The notes under the pieces are model-generated. The model saw only the letters and a list, made by a program, of their open reading frames with translations, was not told where the DNA came from and ran no database searches. A stretch of DNA of 64,000 bases from assembly GCF_042434745.1 (NCBI RefSeq), contig NZ_JBHLSS010000127.1, one strand, 5' to 3'. Source of the DNA: Azotobacter paspali. GTDB taxonomy: Bacteria; Pseudomonadota; Gammaproteobacteria; Pseudomonadales; Pseudomonadaceae. A program made the position numbers and the translations under genes. How positions within the stretch are numbered: the first letter of the stretch is position 1; the number at the start of each line of letters is the position of its first letter. Below, piece by piece: positions 45,514 through 54,165 of the stretch.

Positions 45514-45934
45514 ATTTCAGCCGCACCCTCAAGCGACGATGAACATCCCGCGCCAGCGCATCGCGCGGGATGCATATGCCCCTCACCCACCGCTCCTCCG
45601 GCAGACGAAAGCGCAGAATGATCGCTAGCGGGAGGGCCAGGCTGTCCGGCCGCAACTGCACGGATTGCCAACCTCCGCGCGCACTCCACAACTGCCAGCC
45701 TTTTGCTGTATGACGCACACCACGGAAAGCCACGGAATGGGATAGCAGGACATGTCTTGGCAGACACCAGACCGCATGCGCCAGACACAACGAAACACCG
45801 AGCAACTGCCCCCAGGAAGAAATATCGGCCAGCGCAAGGGAGACCAGGGCGAGCGCCTGGACGATCAGGTAGGCCGCCAACAACTGCCGCGAGGGCTGCC
45901 AGCGGCACTCGAAGACATCACTTAGGTTGGACAC
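45482..45934 (-). CDS. YgfX-family membrane protein
   Basis: 150-aa protein with two membrane helices near the N-terminus (about 17-36 and 40-55) and a soluble C-terminal part (WQLWSARGGWQSVQLRPDSLALPLAIILRFRL). YgfX is encoded beside sdhE; the E. coli homologue has been described as a membrane toxin (CptA) affecting cytoskeletal proteins and as a partner of SdhE. It overlaps sdhE by 17 bp and the nadB end by 32 bp. Confidence 0.78.
   Translation of the reverse strand: MSNLSDVFECRWQPSRQLLAAYLIVQALALVSLALADISSWGQLLGVSLCLAHAVWCLPRHVLLSHSVAFRGVRHTAKGWQLWSARGGWQSVQLRPDSLALPLAIILRFRLPEERWVRGICIPRDALARDVHRRLRVRLKFSRRRWVAPE
45544..45572 (+). terminator. Hairpin after nadB, inside the ygfX 3' end
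   Basis: CATCCCGCG (45544-45552) and CGCGGGATG (45564-45572) form perfect 9-bp arms 31 bases past the nadB stop. No T-run follows. It may end nadB transcription although it lies in the coding sequence of the convergent gene. Confidence 0.35.
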
Positions 45935-46172
45935 GATCCAGAATAATGGTCACCATGCGACGCAAATCGGGATCGGCCGGCTCTTCCCGACGCATGAACC
46001 AGCCAAACATATCCTGATCCTCGCACGCCAGCAGCTTGCGAAAACGCGCCTGGTCCTCTGCATCCAGATTGGGATAAGCCTCTTTCACGAAAGGGACCAG
46101 CAGCACGTCCAGTTCCAGCATGCCACGCCGGCTATGCCAAGAAAGACGATTGAGTTCGATATCGTCGGCCAT
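45918..46172 (-). CDS. sdhE: FAD assembly factor SdhE
   Basis: Promotes covalent flavin attachment to succinate dehydrogenase. It is 84 aa from ATG 46172 (MADDIELNRLSWHSRRGMLELD). The family hallmark RGMLELD(V) and the acidic DMFGWFMRREEPAD segment are present. The longer frame to 46238 overlaps the ygfZ promoter region and lacks similarity. Co-transcribed with ygfX and divergent from ygfZ. Confidence 0.93.
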   Translation of the reverse strand: MADDIELNRLSWHSRRGMLELDVLLVPFVKEAYPNLDAEDQARFRKLLACEDQDMFGWFMRREEPADPDLRRMVTIILDRVQPK

Positions 46173-46293
46173 AAAATGGGTTCCTTGAAAGAAGGGTCGC
46201 ATTATAGCTACGTTGCAAGGCAACGACACCGCTGACAAGGCATGGACCGGTCTCTATGATGAGTGCCATTCCCTATCAACTGCAGTGATGATC

Positions 46294-47235
46294 ATGGCTG
46301 ACTCCGCTTTCTTTTGCCCGCTGCGCCACGAGGGTGTACTTGCCGTTCGTGGGCCGGATGCCGATAAATTCCTTCAGGGGCAGGTGACCTGCAACCTCGA
46401 TTATTTGAAGGATGGTAGCTCCAGCCTCGGTGCCCGCTGCACACCGAAGGGGCGCATGGTGTCGAGCTTTCGCCTCCTTCCCGACCGGGATGGCTTTCTC
46501 TTGGCCATGGCCAGCGAGCTAATCGAGCCCCAGCAGACCGAGTTGAAAAAGTTCGCAGCCTTCTCCAAGTCCCAGTTGATTGACGAAAGCGGCGCCTGGT
46601 GCCGCTTCGGCCTTCTGGGCGGTGACGCTGCCCTGGCTGCCCTGGGCTTGGTTCTCCCCCGAGAGGCTGGCCGGGTCGTCCGCAACGGCGAACTCGCCAC
46701 CATCCGCTTGGAAAGTGGACGCGCCGAACTCTGGGCACCAGCCGAACAGGCTGAAACATTGCATGCCCGTCTGGCCAACCATTTGCCCGAAGCCCCGCTG
46801 GAGTCCTGGCTGCTAGCGCAGATCCGTGCCGGGGTCGGCCAGGTCTATGGTGCGACCCGCGAACTGTTCATTCCGCAGATGATCAACTTGCAGGCGGTCG
46901 GCGGAGTGAGCTTCAAGAAGGGCTGCTACAGTGGCCAGGAAATCGTCGCGCGCATGCAGTACCTGGGCAAGCTCAAGCGGCGCCTCTATCGTCTGGCGCT
47001 GACTGGCGCCGAAGCACCGGCTCCCGGTACCGAGCTGTTCTCCCCCGTACACCGCACCAGTGTCGGCGAAGTAGTCCTGGCCGCCCCCGCTGAAAACGGC
47101 GTCGAACTGCTCGCTGTGCTGCAGGAAGATGCCGTCGAGGACGGCCGCATTGCGCTAGATACGCCCGACGGGGTGGCCCTGCACCTGCTCGACCTTCCCT
47201 ATGAGTTGAGTCAAGAATCGGAAACCCAGCGTTAG
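46294..47235 (+). CDS. ygfZ: Folate-binding protein YgfZ
   Basis: Tetrahydrofolate-binding protein that supports maturation or repair of certain iron-sulfur proteins. It is 313 aa from ATG 46294 (MADSAFFCPLRHEGVLAVRG); ATG 46288 and an earlier start at 46213 are possible but less family-like. The COG0354 signature KKGCYSGQEIVARMQYLGKLKR with its conserved cysteine is clear (about 208-229). Upstream FLQGQVTCNL is typical. The gene ends 10 bp before convergent ung. Confidence 0.94.
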   Translation: MADSAFFCPLRHEGVLAVRGPDADKFLQGQVTCNLDYLKDGSSSLGARCTPKGRMVSSFRLLPDRDGFLLAMASELIEPQQTELKKFAAFSKSQLIDESGAWCRFGLLGGDAALAALGLVLPREAGRVVRNGELATIRLESGRAELWAPAEQAETLHARLANHLPEAPLESWLLAQIRAGVGQVYGATRELFIPQMINLQAVGGVSFKKGCYSGQEIVARMQYLGKLKRRLYRLALTGAEAPAPGTELFSPVHRTSVGEVVLAAPAENGVELLAVLQEDAVEDGRIALDTPDGVALHLLDLPYELSQESETQR

Positions 47236-47244
47236 GGCCAGCGT

Positions 47245-47943
47245 TCAGGGCTCTTCTGGCAGATGCCAATCGATCGGCGTCAAGCCATGCTGTTCAAGAA
47301 ACTGATTGGCTCGGCTGAAATGGCCGTTGCCGATAAAGCCCCGGTGAGCCGACAGCGGCGAAGGATGCGCCGAGCAGAGAACTAGGTGCTTGCTCGAATC
47401 GATCAAGCGCCGCTTGCTCTGCGCATGGGAACCCCAGAGCATGAACACCACATGCTCCCGCCGCTGACTGACCACTTCGATCACCCGATCGGTGAATCGC
47501 TGCCAGCCCATACCGGCATGGGAGCCGGCATTGCCCCGCTCTACCGTCAGTGAGGTGTTGAGCAACAGCACCCCTTGCTCAGCCCAGCGTTGCAAATGGC
47601 CATGCTTCGGTATGTCAATGTTCAGATCGCGCTTGAGCTCCTTGAAGATGTTTTGTAACGAGGGTGGCACCGGCACGCCAGGCTGCACCGAGAAGCACAG
47701 ACCATGGGCCTGGCCTGGCCCATGGTAGGGGTCCTGGCCGATGATCACCACCTTGACCTGGTCCAGCGGCGTCGAATCGAGCGCATTGAAAATCAGCGAT
47801 CCTGGTGGATAGATCTCCTTGCCGGCAGCCTTCTCCCGCCGCAGAAAATCGCTCAGCTCCTGCATGTAAGGCTTTTCGAACTCGTCGTGGAGTGCCTCCT
47901 TCCAAGATGCCTCCAGCTTGACACGATCCTCGACGCGGCCCAT
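47245..47943 (-). CDS. ung: Uracil-DNA glycosylase
   Basis: Removes uracil from DNA, starting base excision repair after cytosine deamination. It is 232 aa from ATG 47943 (MGRVEDRVKLEASWKEALH). The active-site motifs GQDPYHGPGQAHGL (D71) and HPSPLSAHRGFIG (catalytic His) are complete. Additional upstream codons to 48012 lack similarity. Because this genome region shows many C-to-T type nonsense changes, it is notable that ung itself appears intact. Confidence 0.97.
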   Translation of the reverse strand: MGRVEDRVKLEASWKEALHDEFEKPYMQELSDFLRREKAAGKEIYPPGSLIFNALDSTPLDQVKVVIIGQDPYHGPGQAHGLCFSVQPGVPVPPSLQNIFKELKRDLNIDIPKHGHLQRWAEQGVLLLNTSLTVERGNAGSHAGMGWQRFTDRVIEVVSQRREHVVFMLWGSHAQSKRRLIDSSKHLVLCSAHPSPLSAHRGFIGNGHFSRANQFLEQHGLTPIDWHLPEEP

Positions 47944-48596
47944 ATCTTGCCCTCTTGCAAATAACTGCCGCACGCTAGTGAAGCCCCGCCACCAAGTCAA
48001 GGCTGGACCCACAAGTGCGGCTATAAAGAGGCCCGCCCACGCAAACCTCTAGCCATCCCCACGATGCATGACGTTGAGGACGGGGGTAAGGCACCGATAT
48101 ATCGATCATCCTGCCCCAGGAAGGGGACCAACACGGGCAAGCGCACCAATCCACCGACCTCACTAGAAAGAACGCACTTGAAAAGGCAACTGCCTCGTCC
48201 ATATTCGCCCAGACGACATGATCTAGACTTGAGCACACCGCCAGTTGCCTCTCCATCGATGCGACATAGGCAATTCTGGATCAATCTTTAGCTGCAACTG
48301 GCCGCTGACCGGCTGGACCATAGCTATACGCGGGCTAGCCTTATTGCGTGATCGCCAAACGTTTTCCGCCACCGATCAGTGCCGGGATCGGGCAAGCAGC
48401 CTTTGCACTCTCATGGTGCTCAACGGTTATCCGGCAACCATCTCCTGGAGCGCAGAGCAGCGACTGAACACACCAGGCACGCGAAGGAGGCCCGAAATCA
48501 TACGCGATCATCATTTGCCATTTGCTGGAGAAGGACGGCACGATGGTGCAGTGGCCAGTCCAGCGCAGCCATCGGCCTGCCCTCAAGGAAAACACC
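47944..48596. other. 653-bp gap, no gene seen
   Basis: Between the ung start and the enoyl-CoA hydratase start. Short frames on both strands are not recognised. Base use resembles weathered coding DNA, and in P. aeruginosa other genes occupy this interval, so a deleted or decayed gene is possible. Confidence 0.45.
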
Positions 48597-49415
48597 ATGA
48601 GTCATGCTGTAGAAACCTACCATTCCGGGCTCTTTGACCTGACCCACAAATTGACGGTGGAAAAGCACGGGCATACCGCGCTGATCACCATCAATCATCC
48701 ACCGGCCAACACATGGGACCGAGATTCGCTTATAGGTCTGCGCCTACTGCTCGAACATCTCAATCGCGACGATGACATCTATGCCTTAGTGGTGACCGGA
48801 CAGGGAGAAAAATTCTTCAGCGCCGGCGCCGACCTCAAGGTGTTCGCCGATGGCGACAAGGGGCGCGCCCGAGAAATGGCCCGACACTTCGGCGAAGCCT
48901 TCGAAGCACTGCGCGATTTCCGCGGCGTCTCGATTGCCGCGATCAATGGCTATGCCATGGGTGGCGGCCTGGAATGCGCGCTGGCTTGTGATATCCGTAT
49001 TGCCGAGCGACAAGCCCTGCTGGCCCTGCCGGAAGCTGCGGTAGGACTGCTGCCCTGCGCTGGGGGCACCCAGATGCTGCCCTGGCTGGTCGGCGAGGGC
49101 TGGGCCAAACGCATGATGCTATGCGGTGAACGAGTGGACGCCGAAACGGCCCTGCGTATCAGACTCGTCGAGGAGGTCGTCGAACCCGGCGAATCCCGCG
49201 GCCAGGCTCTGCTGCTGGCAGCTAAGGTGGCCCGGCAGAGTCCAGTCGCGGTTCGTGCTATCAAGCCCCTGATCCAGGGTGCCCGCGAACGTGGCCCGAA
49301 CGGCTGGCTCGCGGAGGAACGTGAACGTTTCGTCGATCTCTTCGAAGCCGAGGATACTCATGAGGGGGTCAACGCCTTTTTCGAAAAGCGCACGCCGCAC
49401 TGGCGTAACCGCTAG
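48597..49415 (+). CDS. Enoyl-CoA hydratase/isomerase, DspI-like by context
   Basis: Crotonase-fold enzyme, 272 aa from ATG 48597 with AAGGAA six bases upstream. The crotonase signatures are GEKFFSAGADLKVFADGD (oxyanion hole) and AAINGYAMGGGLECALACDIRIAERQA (CoA-binding and active site), then LPEAAVGLLPCAGGTQ. It lies near ung, as does PA0745 of P. aeruginosa, which has been named DspI and linked to the dispersion signal cis-2-decenoic acid. The beta-oxidation neighbours known from P. aeruginosa are absent, so the role here (fatty-acid or amino-acid breakdown, or signal synthesis) is open. Confidence 0.85.
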   Translation: MSHAVETYHSGLFDLTHKLTVEKHGHTALITINHPPANTWDRDSLIGLRLLLEHLNRDDDIYALVVTGQGEKFFSAGADLKVFADGDKGRAREMARHFGEAFEALRDFRGVSIAAINGYAMGGGLECALACDIRIAERQALLALPEAAVGLLPCAGGTQMLPWLVGEGWAKRMMLCGERVDAETALRIRLVEEVVEPGESRGQALLLAAKVARQSPVAVRAIKPLIQGARERGPNGWLAEERERFVDLFEAEDTHEGVNAFFEKRTPHWRNR

Positions 49416-50151
49416 GGCAGCCCACACTCCGAGCGCCCACCGGGAAGGCGGGCTTCGACCACCCCGCATGATACGGCCATTCCGCTACGCCCAGGCCTCT
49501 TGGAGCCTGCCGCACCAACCACGGCCATCATGCCTAGCGCGGGAATGACCACGGCATCCATCCCATCGGACCCTCTGAAGGCAGTCTCCACAGGCTTTCC
49601 ACCATTTACGGGCAGCTGCGGCCGAGCAAACGCCTCGAGTGCCCGCATGGCGCACGAGCCGGCGCGTCCTGCGCCCACATGGCATCATGGATACATTCCG
49701 AATGCGGCAAAAGCCAATATTCACTGGCTTTCGCTTGGTAGCATTCGTTCAGCATCGAAAGAGTGCACTCGCTCAGCAGTTACCCTTCTTGACCTGTCCC
49801 GGTGGACAGAAATATCCACTATGCGCTCCGCGACTATCACTCAGGTCAAGATGTACATCATTCTTTCGCTCGGTACGAACACTTGGCGCACTCGTACTGC
49901 AACCGCTCAGCAATAAAACTACCCCCAAAAGATACACTGACAAGCCACGCATCGGATACTCCCAAACTCTCTATCAAAGCATAAAAAACCAATAAAAATA
50001 ACGACCTACCAAAAACATAAAGACATAATCGCAAAATTTATATGGGCATTTTAAGCTTGGGCACTTTCCTTTTGCCATTACCCTTCGGCGGACTTATGCA
50101 CCGGCTCGGTGAGATACCGAAATTTTGCACAATATCGGTGCACCTCCTGTC
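49416..50151. other. 736-bp gap, no supported gene
   Basis: A minus-strand frame at 49412-49678 (88 codons) has ordinary composition but no recognised family or ribosome site. TTGACCTGTCCCGGTGGACAG near 49789 recalls IS-terminal sequences. The stretch 49910-50050 is A/T-rich. This looks like a remnant interval. Confidence 0.4.
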
Positions 50152-50376
50152 ATGACCAGAGAGAAAGACCCCCAACATTGCCCTTTGTGCGACAGCCTCA
50201 ACGCCTGCGCGCAAGCCACTCCAATTCAGGAGTAGACAGCCATCTGCTGGTGCTTTTCCAGAACGATCAATCCCATTGTCCTGCAGGCCGTGCCAGCGGA
50301 CCTGCGCGGCCGGGCCTGCCTGTGCAGCCGGTGCCTGCTGCGCTTGCAAAAAGAAACCCCTCCCGATGCGCCTTGA
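50152..50376 (+). pseudogene. Cysteine-rich CWC-family protein gene with in-frame amber
   Basis: From ATG 50152 the frame reads MTREKDPQHCPLCDSLNACA, then TPIQE, TAG at 50233-50235, and continues without any shift as TAICWCFSRT, VPADLRGRACLCSRCLLRLQ and APDAP-like residues to TGA at 50374. CPLC, CWC and CLCSRC are the hallmarks of the small CWC family found in Pseudomonas, probable metal-binding proteins of unknown role. The amber probably replaces a Gln codon (CAG to TAG). The rest of the gene is intact and its end overlaps the rsuA start by 11 bp. Functional only if the amber is read through. Confidence 0.75.
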
Positions 50377-51058
50377 CCGCTTTCTCGACAACCTGCCCGA
50401 CTTCAACCGCCGGGACTCACGCCTGCTCCTGGCCAGCGGACGAGTACGGGTCGATGGCCAGGTAGTTCGCGATGGCTGCAGCGAAATTCGCGAGTTCAGC
50501 AGGATCGAAGTGGATGGCAGGATCCTGCAGCCCGGTAGAGCGGCGCTTTATTTCATGCTGCACAAACCCGTAGGAGTGGTCAGCGCCACTCGCCATGAAC
50601 GGCACCGTACCGTGCTCGACCTACTGGACGAGCCGGACAGGCAGGGGCTGCATCTGGCCGGGCGCCTCGACCTCGGAACCACCGGCTTGCTACTGCTCAC
50701 CAACGACGGGCATTGGTCACGCCGAATCACGCATCCACGATACAAGCTGGCCAAGGTCTATTACGTGGAAACCGCCAAGCCGATCGGTGAGGAATACATC
50801 GAAACATTCGCTCGTGGCCTCTATTTTGCCTTCGAGGATCTCTTTACCCAGCCTGCCCATCTGGAACTGCTCGGCAGCCACCGTGCCCGATTGACGCTGT
50901 TCGAAGGACGCTACCATCAGGTCAAACGGATGTTCGGATACTTTCGCAACCCAGTGCTGCGCCTGCACCGGGAAAGCATGGGACCGCTACGACTGGAGTC
51001 AGAACTGCTCCCCGGTCACTATCGCCCTCTGACAAGCGAGGAAATTCAACTGATTTGA
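50366..51058 (+). CDS. rsuA: 16S rRNA pseudouridine-516 synthase
   Basis: Isomerises U516 of 16S rRNA. It is 230 aa from ATG 50366 (MRLDRFLDNLPDFNRRDSRLLL). The N-terminal S4 RNA-binding domain (about 1-48) is followed by the synthase domain with catalytic D102 in AGRLDLGTTGLLLLTND and later LFEGRYHQVKRMFGY. The longer frame from 50276 overlaps the CWC gene and is not family-like. Overlap with the CWC frame suggests a former operon. Confidence 0.92.
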   Translation: MRLDRFLDNLPDFNRRDSRLLLASGRVRVDGQVVRDGCSEIREFSRIEVDGRILQPGRAALYFMLHKPVGVVSATRHERHRTVLDLLDEPDRQGLHLAGRLDLGTTGLLLLTNDGHWSRRITHPRYKLAKVYYVETAKPIGEEYIETFARGLYFAFEDLFTQPAHLELLGSHRARLTLFEGRYHQVKRMFGYFRNPVLRLHRESMGPLRLESELLPGHYRPLTSEEIQLI

Positions 51059-51123
51059 AAGAAAGCCGGAGTGCCGAGAAACATAGGCAAAACCTGCCCG
51101 GTACGAAGTACTGGCGGAAAGGC

Positions 51124-51150
51124 AGACGCCCCGAACGAATCGGGGCGTCT
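51124..51150. terminator. Hairpin between convergent rsuA and groEL
   Basis: AGACGCCCCGA (51124-51134) and TCGGGGCGTCT (51140-51150) are perfect 11-bp arms with a 5-nt loop, 57 bases past the groEL stop and 65 past rsuA. A short pyrimidine run (TGCCTTTCC) follows on the groEL strand. Confidence 0.7.
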
Positions 51151-51207
51151 CTGGGCGATCGATCCCTACATTAGGGAGGAAATCGACCGAAAACGGATCG
51201 ACAGGGC

Positions 51208-52848
51208 TTACATCATGCCGCCCATGCCACCCATACCGCCCATATCCGGCATGGCCGGAGCTGCCTTGTCTTCGACAATGTCAGCGACCATGGCCTCGGT
51301 AGTGATCATCAGTCCACCGATGGAAGAAGCCGCCTGCAGCGCGGAGCGGGTAACCTTGGCCGGATCGAGGATGCCCATCTCGATCATGTCGCCGTATACG
51401 CCGCTGGCAGCGTTGAAGCCGAAGTTGCCGGAGCCCTGCTTGACCTTGTCAACCACCACGCTCGGCTCATCACCGGCATTGGCGACGATCTGCCGCAGCG
51501 GTGCTTCGACGGCACGACGCAGCAGGGCGATGCCGACGTTCTGGTCTTCATTGTCGCCCTTCAGACCCTCGATGGCCTGCAGGGCGCGTACCAGAGCTAC
51601 ACCACCGCCGGGAACCACGCCTTCCTCCACTGCGGCACGGGTGGCATGCAGGGCATCTTCGACGCGGGCCTTTTTCTCCTTCATCTCAACCTCGGTGGCA
51701 GCACCGACCTTGATCACGGCCACACCACCGGCCAGCTTGGCCAGACGCTCCTGCAGCTTCTCGCGGTCGTAATCGGAAGAGGTTTCCTCGATCTGCTTGC
51801 GGATCTGCGTCACACGAGCCTCGATGTCGACCTGGGCACCGGCACCGTCGATGATGGTGGTGTTTTCCTTGTTCAGCACGACGCGCTTAGCGTTACCCAG
51901 ATGCTCCAGGGTGGCGCTTTCCAGGCTCAGGCCGACTTCCTCGGAGATCACGGTGGCGCCGGTCAGGATGGCGATGTCCTGCAGCATGGCTTTGCGACGA
52001 TCACCGAAGCCCGGAGCCTTCACGGCAGCAACCTTGACGATGCCACGCATGTTGTTGACCACCAGGGTGGCCAGGGCTTCGCCTTCGACGTCTTCGGCGA
52101 CGATCAGCAGCGGACGGCCGGACTTGGCCACGGCTTCCAGCACCGGCAGCAGCTCGCGGATGTTGGAGATTTTCTTGTCGACCAGCAGCAGCAGCGGGTT
52201 GTCCAGTTCGGCAACCATGGTGTCAGGCTTGTTGATGAAGTACGGAGACAGGTAGCCACGATCGAACTGCATGCCCTCAACGACAGACAATTCGTTCTCC
52301 AGGCCCGAGCCTTCCTCGACGGTGATCACGCCTTCCTTGCCGACCTTGTTCATGGCCTCGGCGATGATGTTGCCGATGGACTCGTCGGAGTTGGCGGAAA
52401 TGGTGCCTACCTGGGCGATCGCCTTGGAGTCGGAGCACGGCTTGGCCAGCGACTTCAGCTCTGCGACGATGGCGATAGTGGCCTTGTCGATGCCGCGCTT
52501 CAGATCCATCGGGTTCATGCCTGCGGCAACGGCCTTCAGGCCTTCGTTGACGATGGCCTGGGCCAGTACGGTAGCGGTGGTGGTACCGTCACCGGCTTCG
52601 TCGTTGGCCTTGGAGGCCACGTCCTTCACCAGTTGGGCGCCCATGTTCTCGAACTTGTCTTTGAGTTCGATTTCCTTGGCCACGGATACGCCATCCTTGG
52701 TGATGGTCGGTGCACCGAAGCTCTTGTCCAGAACCACGTTGCGGCCTTTCGGGCCGAGAGTGGCCTTGACGGCATCGGCCAGGACGTTCACGCCTACCAG
52801 CATTTTCTTGCGGGCGGAATCACCGAACTTGACTTCTTTTGCAGCCAT
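51208..52848 (-). CDS. groEL: Chaperonin GroEL
   Basis: 60-kDa chaperonin, 546 aa, forming the double-ring folding chamber with GroES. It has the usual start AAKEVKFGDSARKKMLVGVN, the ATP-binding LGPKGRNVVLDKSFGAPTIT and DGTTTATVLAQAI, and the Gly-Gly-Met tail (DMGGMGGMGGMM). It is transcribed with groES (44-bp gap). Several small differences from the consensus exist (for example KPCSDSKAIAQ), but all key regions are present. Confidence 0.98.
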   Translation of the reverse strand: MAAKEVKFGDSARKKMLVGVNVLADAVKATLGPKGRNVVLDKSFGAPTITKDGVSVAKEIELKDKFENMGAQLVKDVASKANDEAGDGTTTATVLAQAIVNEGLKAVAAGMNPMDLKRGIDKATIAIVAELKSLAKPCSDSKAIAQVGTISANSDESIGNIIAEAMNKVGKEGVITVEEGSGLENELSVVEGMQFDRGYLSPYFINKPDTMVAELDNPLLLLVDKKISNIRELLPVLEAVAKSGRPLLIVAEDVEGEALATLVVNNMRGIVKVAAVKAPGFGDRRKAMLQDIAILTGATVISEEVGLSLESATLEHLGNAKRVVLNKENTTIIDGAGAQVDIEARVTQIRKQIEETSSDYDREKLQERLAKLAGGVAVIKVGAATEVEMKEKKARVEDALHATRAAVEEGVVPGGGVALVRALQAIEGLKGDNEDQNVGIALLRRAVEAPLRQIVANAGDEPSVVVDKVKQGSGNFGFNAASGVYGDMIEMGILDPAKVTRSALQAASSIGGLMITTEAMVADIVEDKAAPAMPDMGGMGGMGGMM

Positions 52849-52892
52849 TTTGATCGTTCCTCAATCTTGGTTTTCTATGGAGACTCGGGGAA

Positions 52893-53186
52893 TCAGGCTT
52901 CGACGACGGCGAGAATTTCGTTTTCGCCCATCACCAGCAGGTCTTCGCCATCGACCTTGATGGTATTGCTGCCGGAATAGGGGCCGAACACCACCTTGTC
53001 ACCGACCTTCACGGCCAGCGGGCGGACTTCGCCGTTGTCCAGCACACGGCCAGTGCCCACAGCGACGACTTCGCCACGGTTCGGCTTTTCCGCAGCGGAG
53101 CCCGGCAGCACGATGCCGCCGGCGGTCTTGGTTTCTTCTTCGCTACGACGAATCACGACGCGGTCATGCAGAGGACGAAGCTTCAT
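52893..53186 (-). CDS. groES: Co-chaperonin GroES
   Basis: 10-kDa lid of GroEL, 97 aa, beginning MKLRPLHDRVVIRRSEEETKTAGGIVLPGSA with the mobile loop at about 16-32. First gene of groES-groEL, with a heat-shock promoter about 145-175 bp upstream. GGAGAG lies just before the ATG. Confidence 0.98.
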   Translation of the reverse strand: MKLRPLHDRVVIRRSEEETKTAGGIVLPGSAAEKPNRGEVVAVGTGRVLDNGEVRPLAVKVGDKVVFGPYSGSNTIKVDGEDLLVMGENEILAVVEA

Positions 53187-53331
53187 TGTCGATCTCTCCT
53201 AGTTTTCTATCGTTTCAGCAACCGATGCCATCATCGGCCCGTTGGTAAAAGCCGGCATTGCCGGTTGCGGCCCGCAGTACGGGACCGCAGAAGATAGCCT
53301 GTCGTCCGACAGGAACCTTGCAGTGACCGCT

Positions 53332-53359
53332 AGATGTGGGCACCCAAGAGCATTTCAAG
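53332..53359 (-). promoter_or_regulatory. Sigma-32 heat-shock promoter of groESL
   Basis: On the minus strand CTTGAAA (53353-53359) is followed after 12-13 nt by CCCACATCT (53332-53340), closely matching the sigma-32 pattern CTTGAAA-N13-CCCCATNT. No CIRCE repeat was seen, in line with RpoH rather than HrcA control. The remaining 53187-53617 interval holds no supported gene. Confidence 0.82.
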
Positions 53360-53617
53360 AGCGGAATGGAAAAATTTTCCGCCCACCGGTCCGGTTACCG
53401 GCCATGACGGTACAAGCCGGAAAAGCCAAGACGCATGGCCCCATGGGGCCGATACCATGGCCAGGGAAACGCGGCTGTCCAGAAGCAGAAAGCGGGGCAG
53501 AAAAGAAAAGAGTCACAGGCTCAAGACCGGACGACAGAACCCGATCGCCACCAAGGCAGCAATACTCGAGGCAACGCATACGGTCCTGCAGAGAAGGGAT
53601 AGGAGACGGACACCGAA

Positions 53618-54100
53618 TCAGTCGTCCCGACGCTCGTACTCGCCCTCGATAACGTTCGGGTGACTAGAGCGGGGAGAGGAGGCCTCTGGACGGGACTGAC
53701 CGGAGCGGGCGGCCAGATCGTCGAAAAAGGCACGACGACGCAAGGCCTGCTCCTCGGTACGCCGACGCAGCCGGTCCAGCAGGAGATGCCGCGTGAAGGG
53801 CAGCAGACAAGGTATGGCCAACAGGTCGCTGACGAAACCGGGCAACAGCAGCAGGCCGCCGCCGATGGCGATCAGTAACCCGTCGAGCATTTCCTGTTCC
53901 GGCAACTCCCCACGTGCTAGCCGCTCGCGGGCGCGCCAAGCGGTCGCCACACCGGCGAGGCGCAGAACCAGCCCCCCGACCAGTATGCCGAGGACGATCA
54001 GCAGCAAAGTTGGCAAAACGCCGATCGCGGAGCCAACCTTGATCATCACGGCCAGCTCGAGCAAGGGGAACAGCAGAAATAGTAGTAGAAAAGCGCGCAT
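53618..54100 (-). CDS. fxsA: FxsA-family membrane protein
   Basis: Inner-membrane protein of 160 aa with two or three membrane helices (about 2-20, 26-46 and 73-95) and a polar C-terminus. The N-terminal MRAFLLLFLLFPLLELAVMI and IGGGLLLLPGFVSDLLAI are typical of FxsA, whose overproduction in E. coli relieves phage-T7 exclusion by F plasmids. It sits upstream of groESL in the same direction, as in Pseudomonas. ATG 54100 chosen over the adjacent TTG. Confidence 0.9.
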   Translation of the reverse strand: MRAFLLLFLLFPLLELAVMIKVGSAIGVLPTLLLIVLGILVGGLVLRLAGVATAWRARERLARGELPEQEMLDGLLIAIGGGLLLLPGFVSDLLAIPCLLPFTRHLLLDRLRRRTEEQALRRRAFFDDLAARSGQSRPEASSPRSSHPNVIEGEYERRDD

Positions 54101-54165
54101 CAATGATTTCCCGAACGGAAGAACGCTTCCAGTTGGTAACTAAATGGGGCTTTTCCATCGCCAAT

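Noticed and set aside
49412..49678. 88-codon minus-strand frame after the enoyl-CoA hydratase
   Set aside because: Plausible composition but no recognised motif or ribosome site, so not called as a gene.
51646..52980. 444-codon plus-strand frame
   Set aside because: Antisense to groEL.
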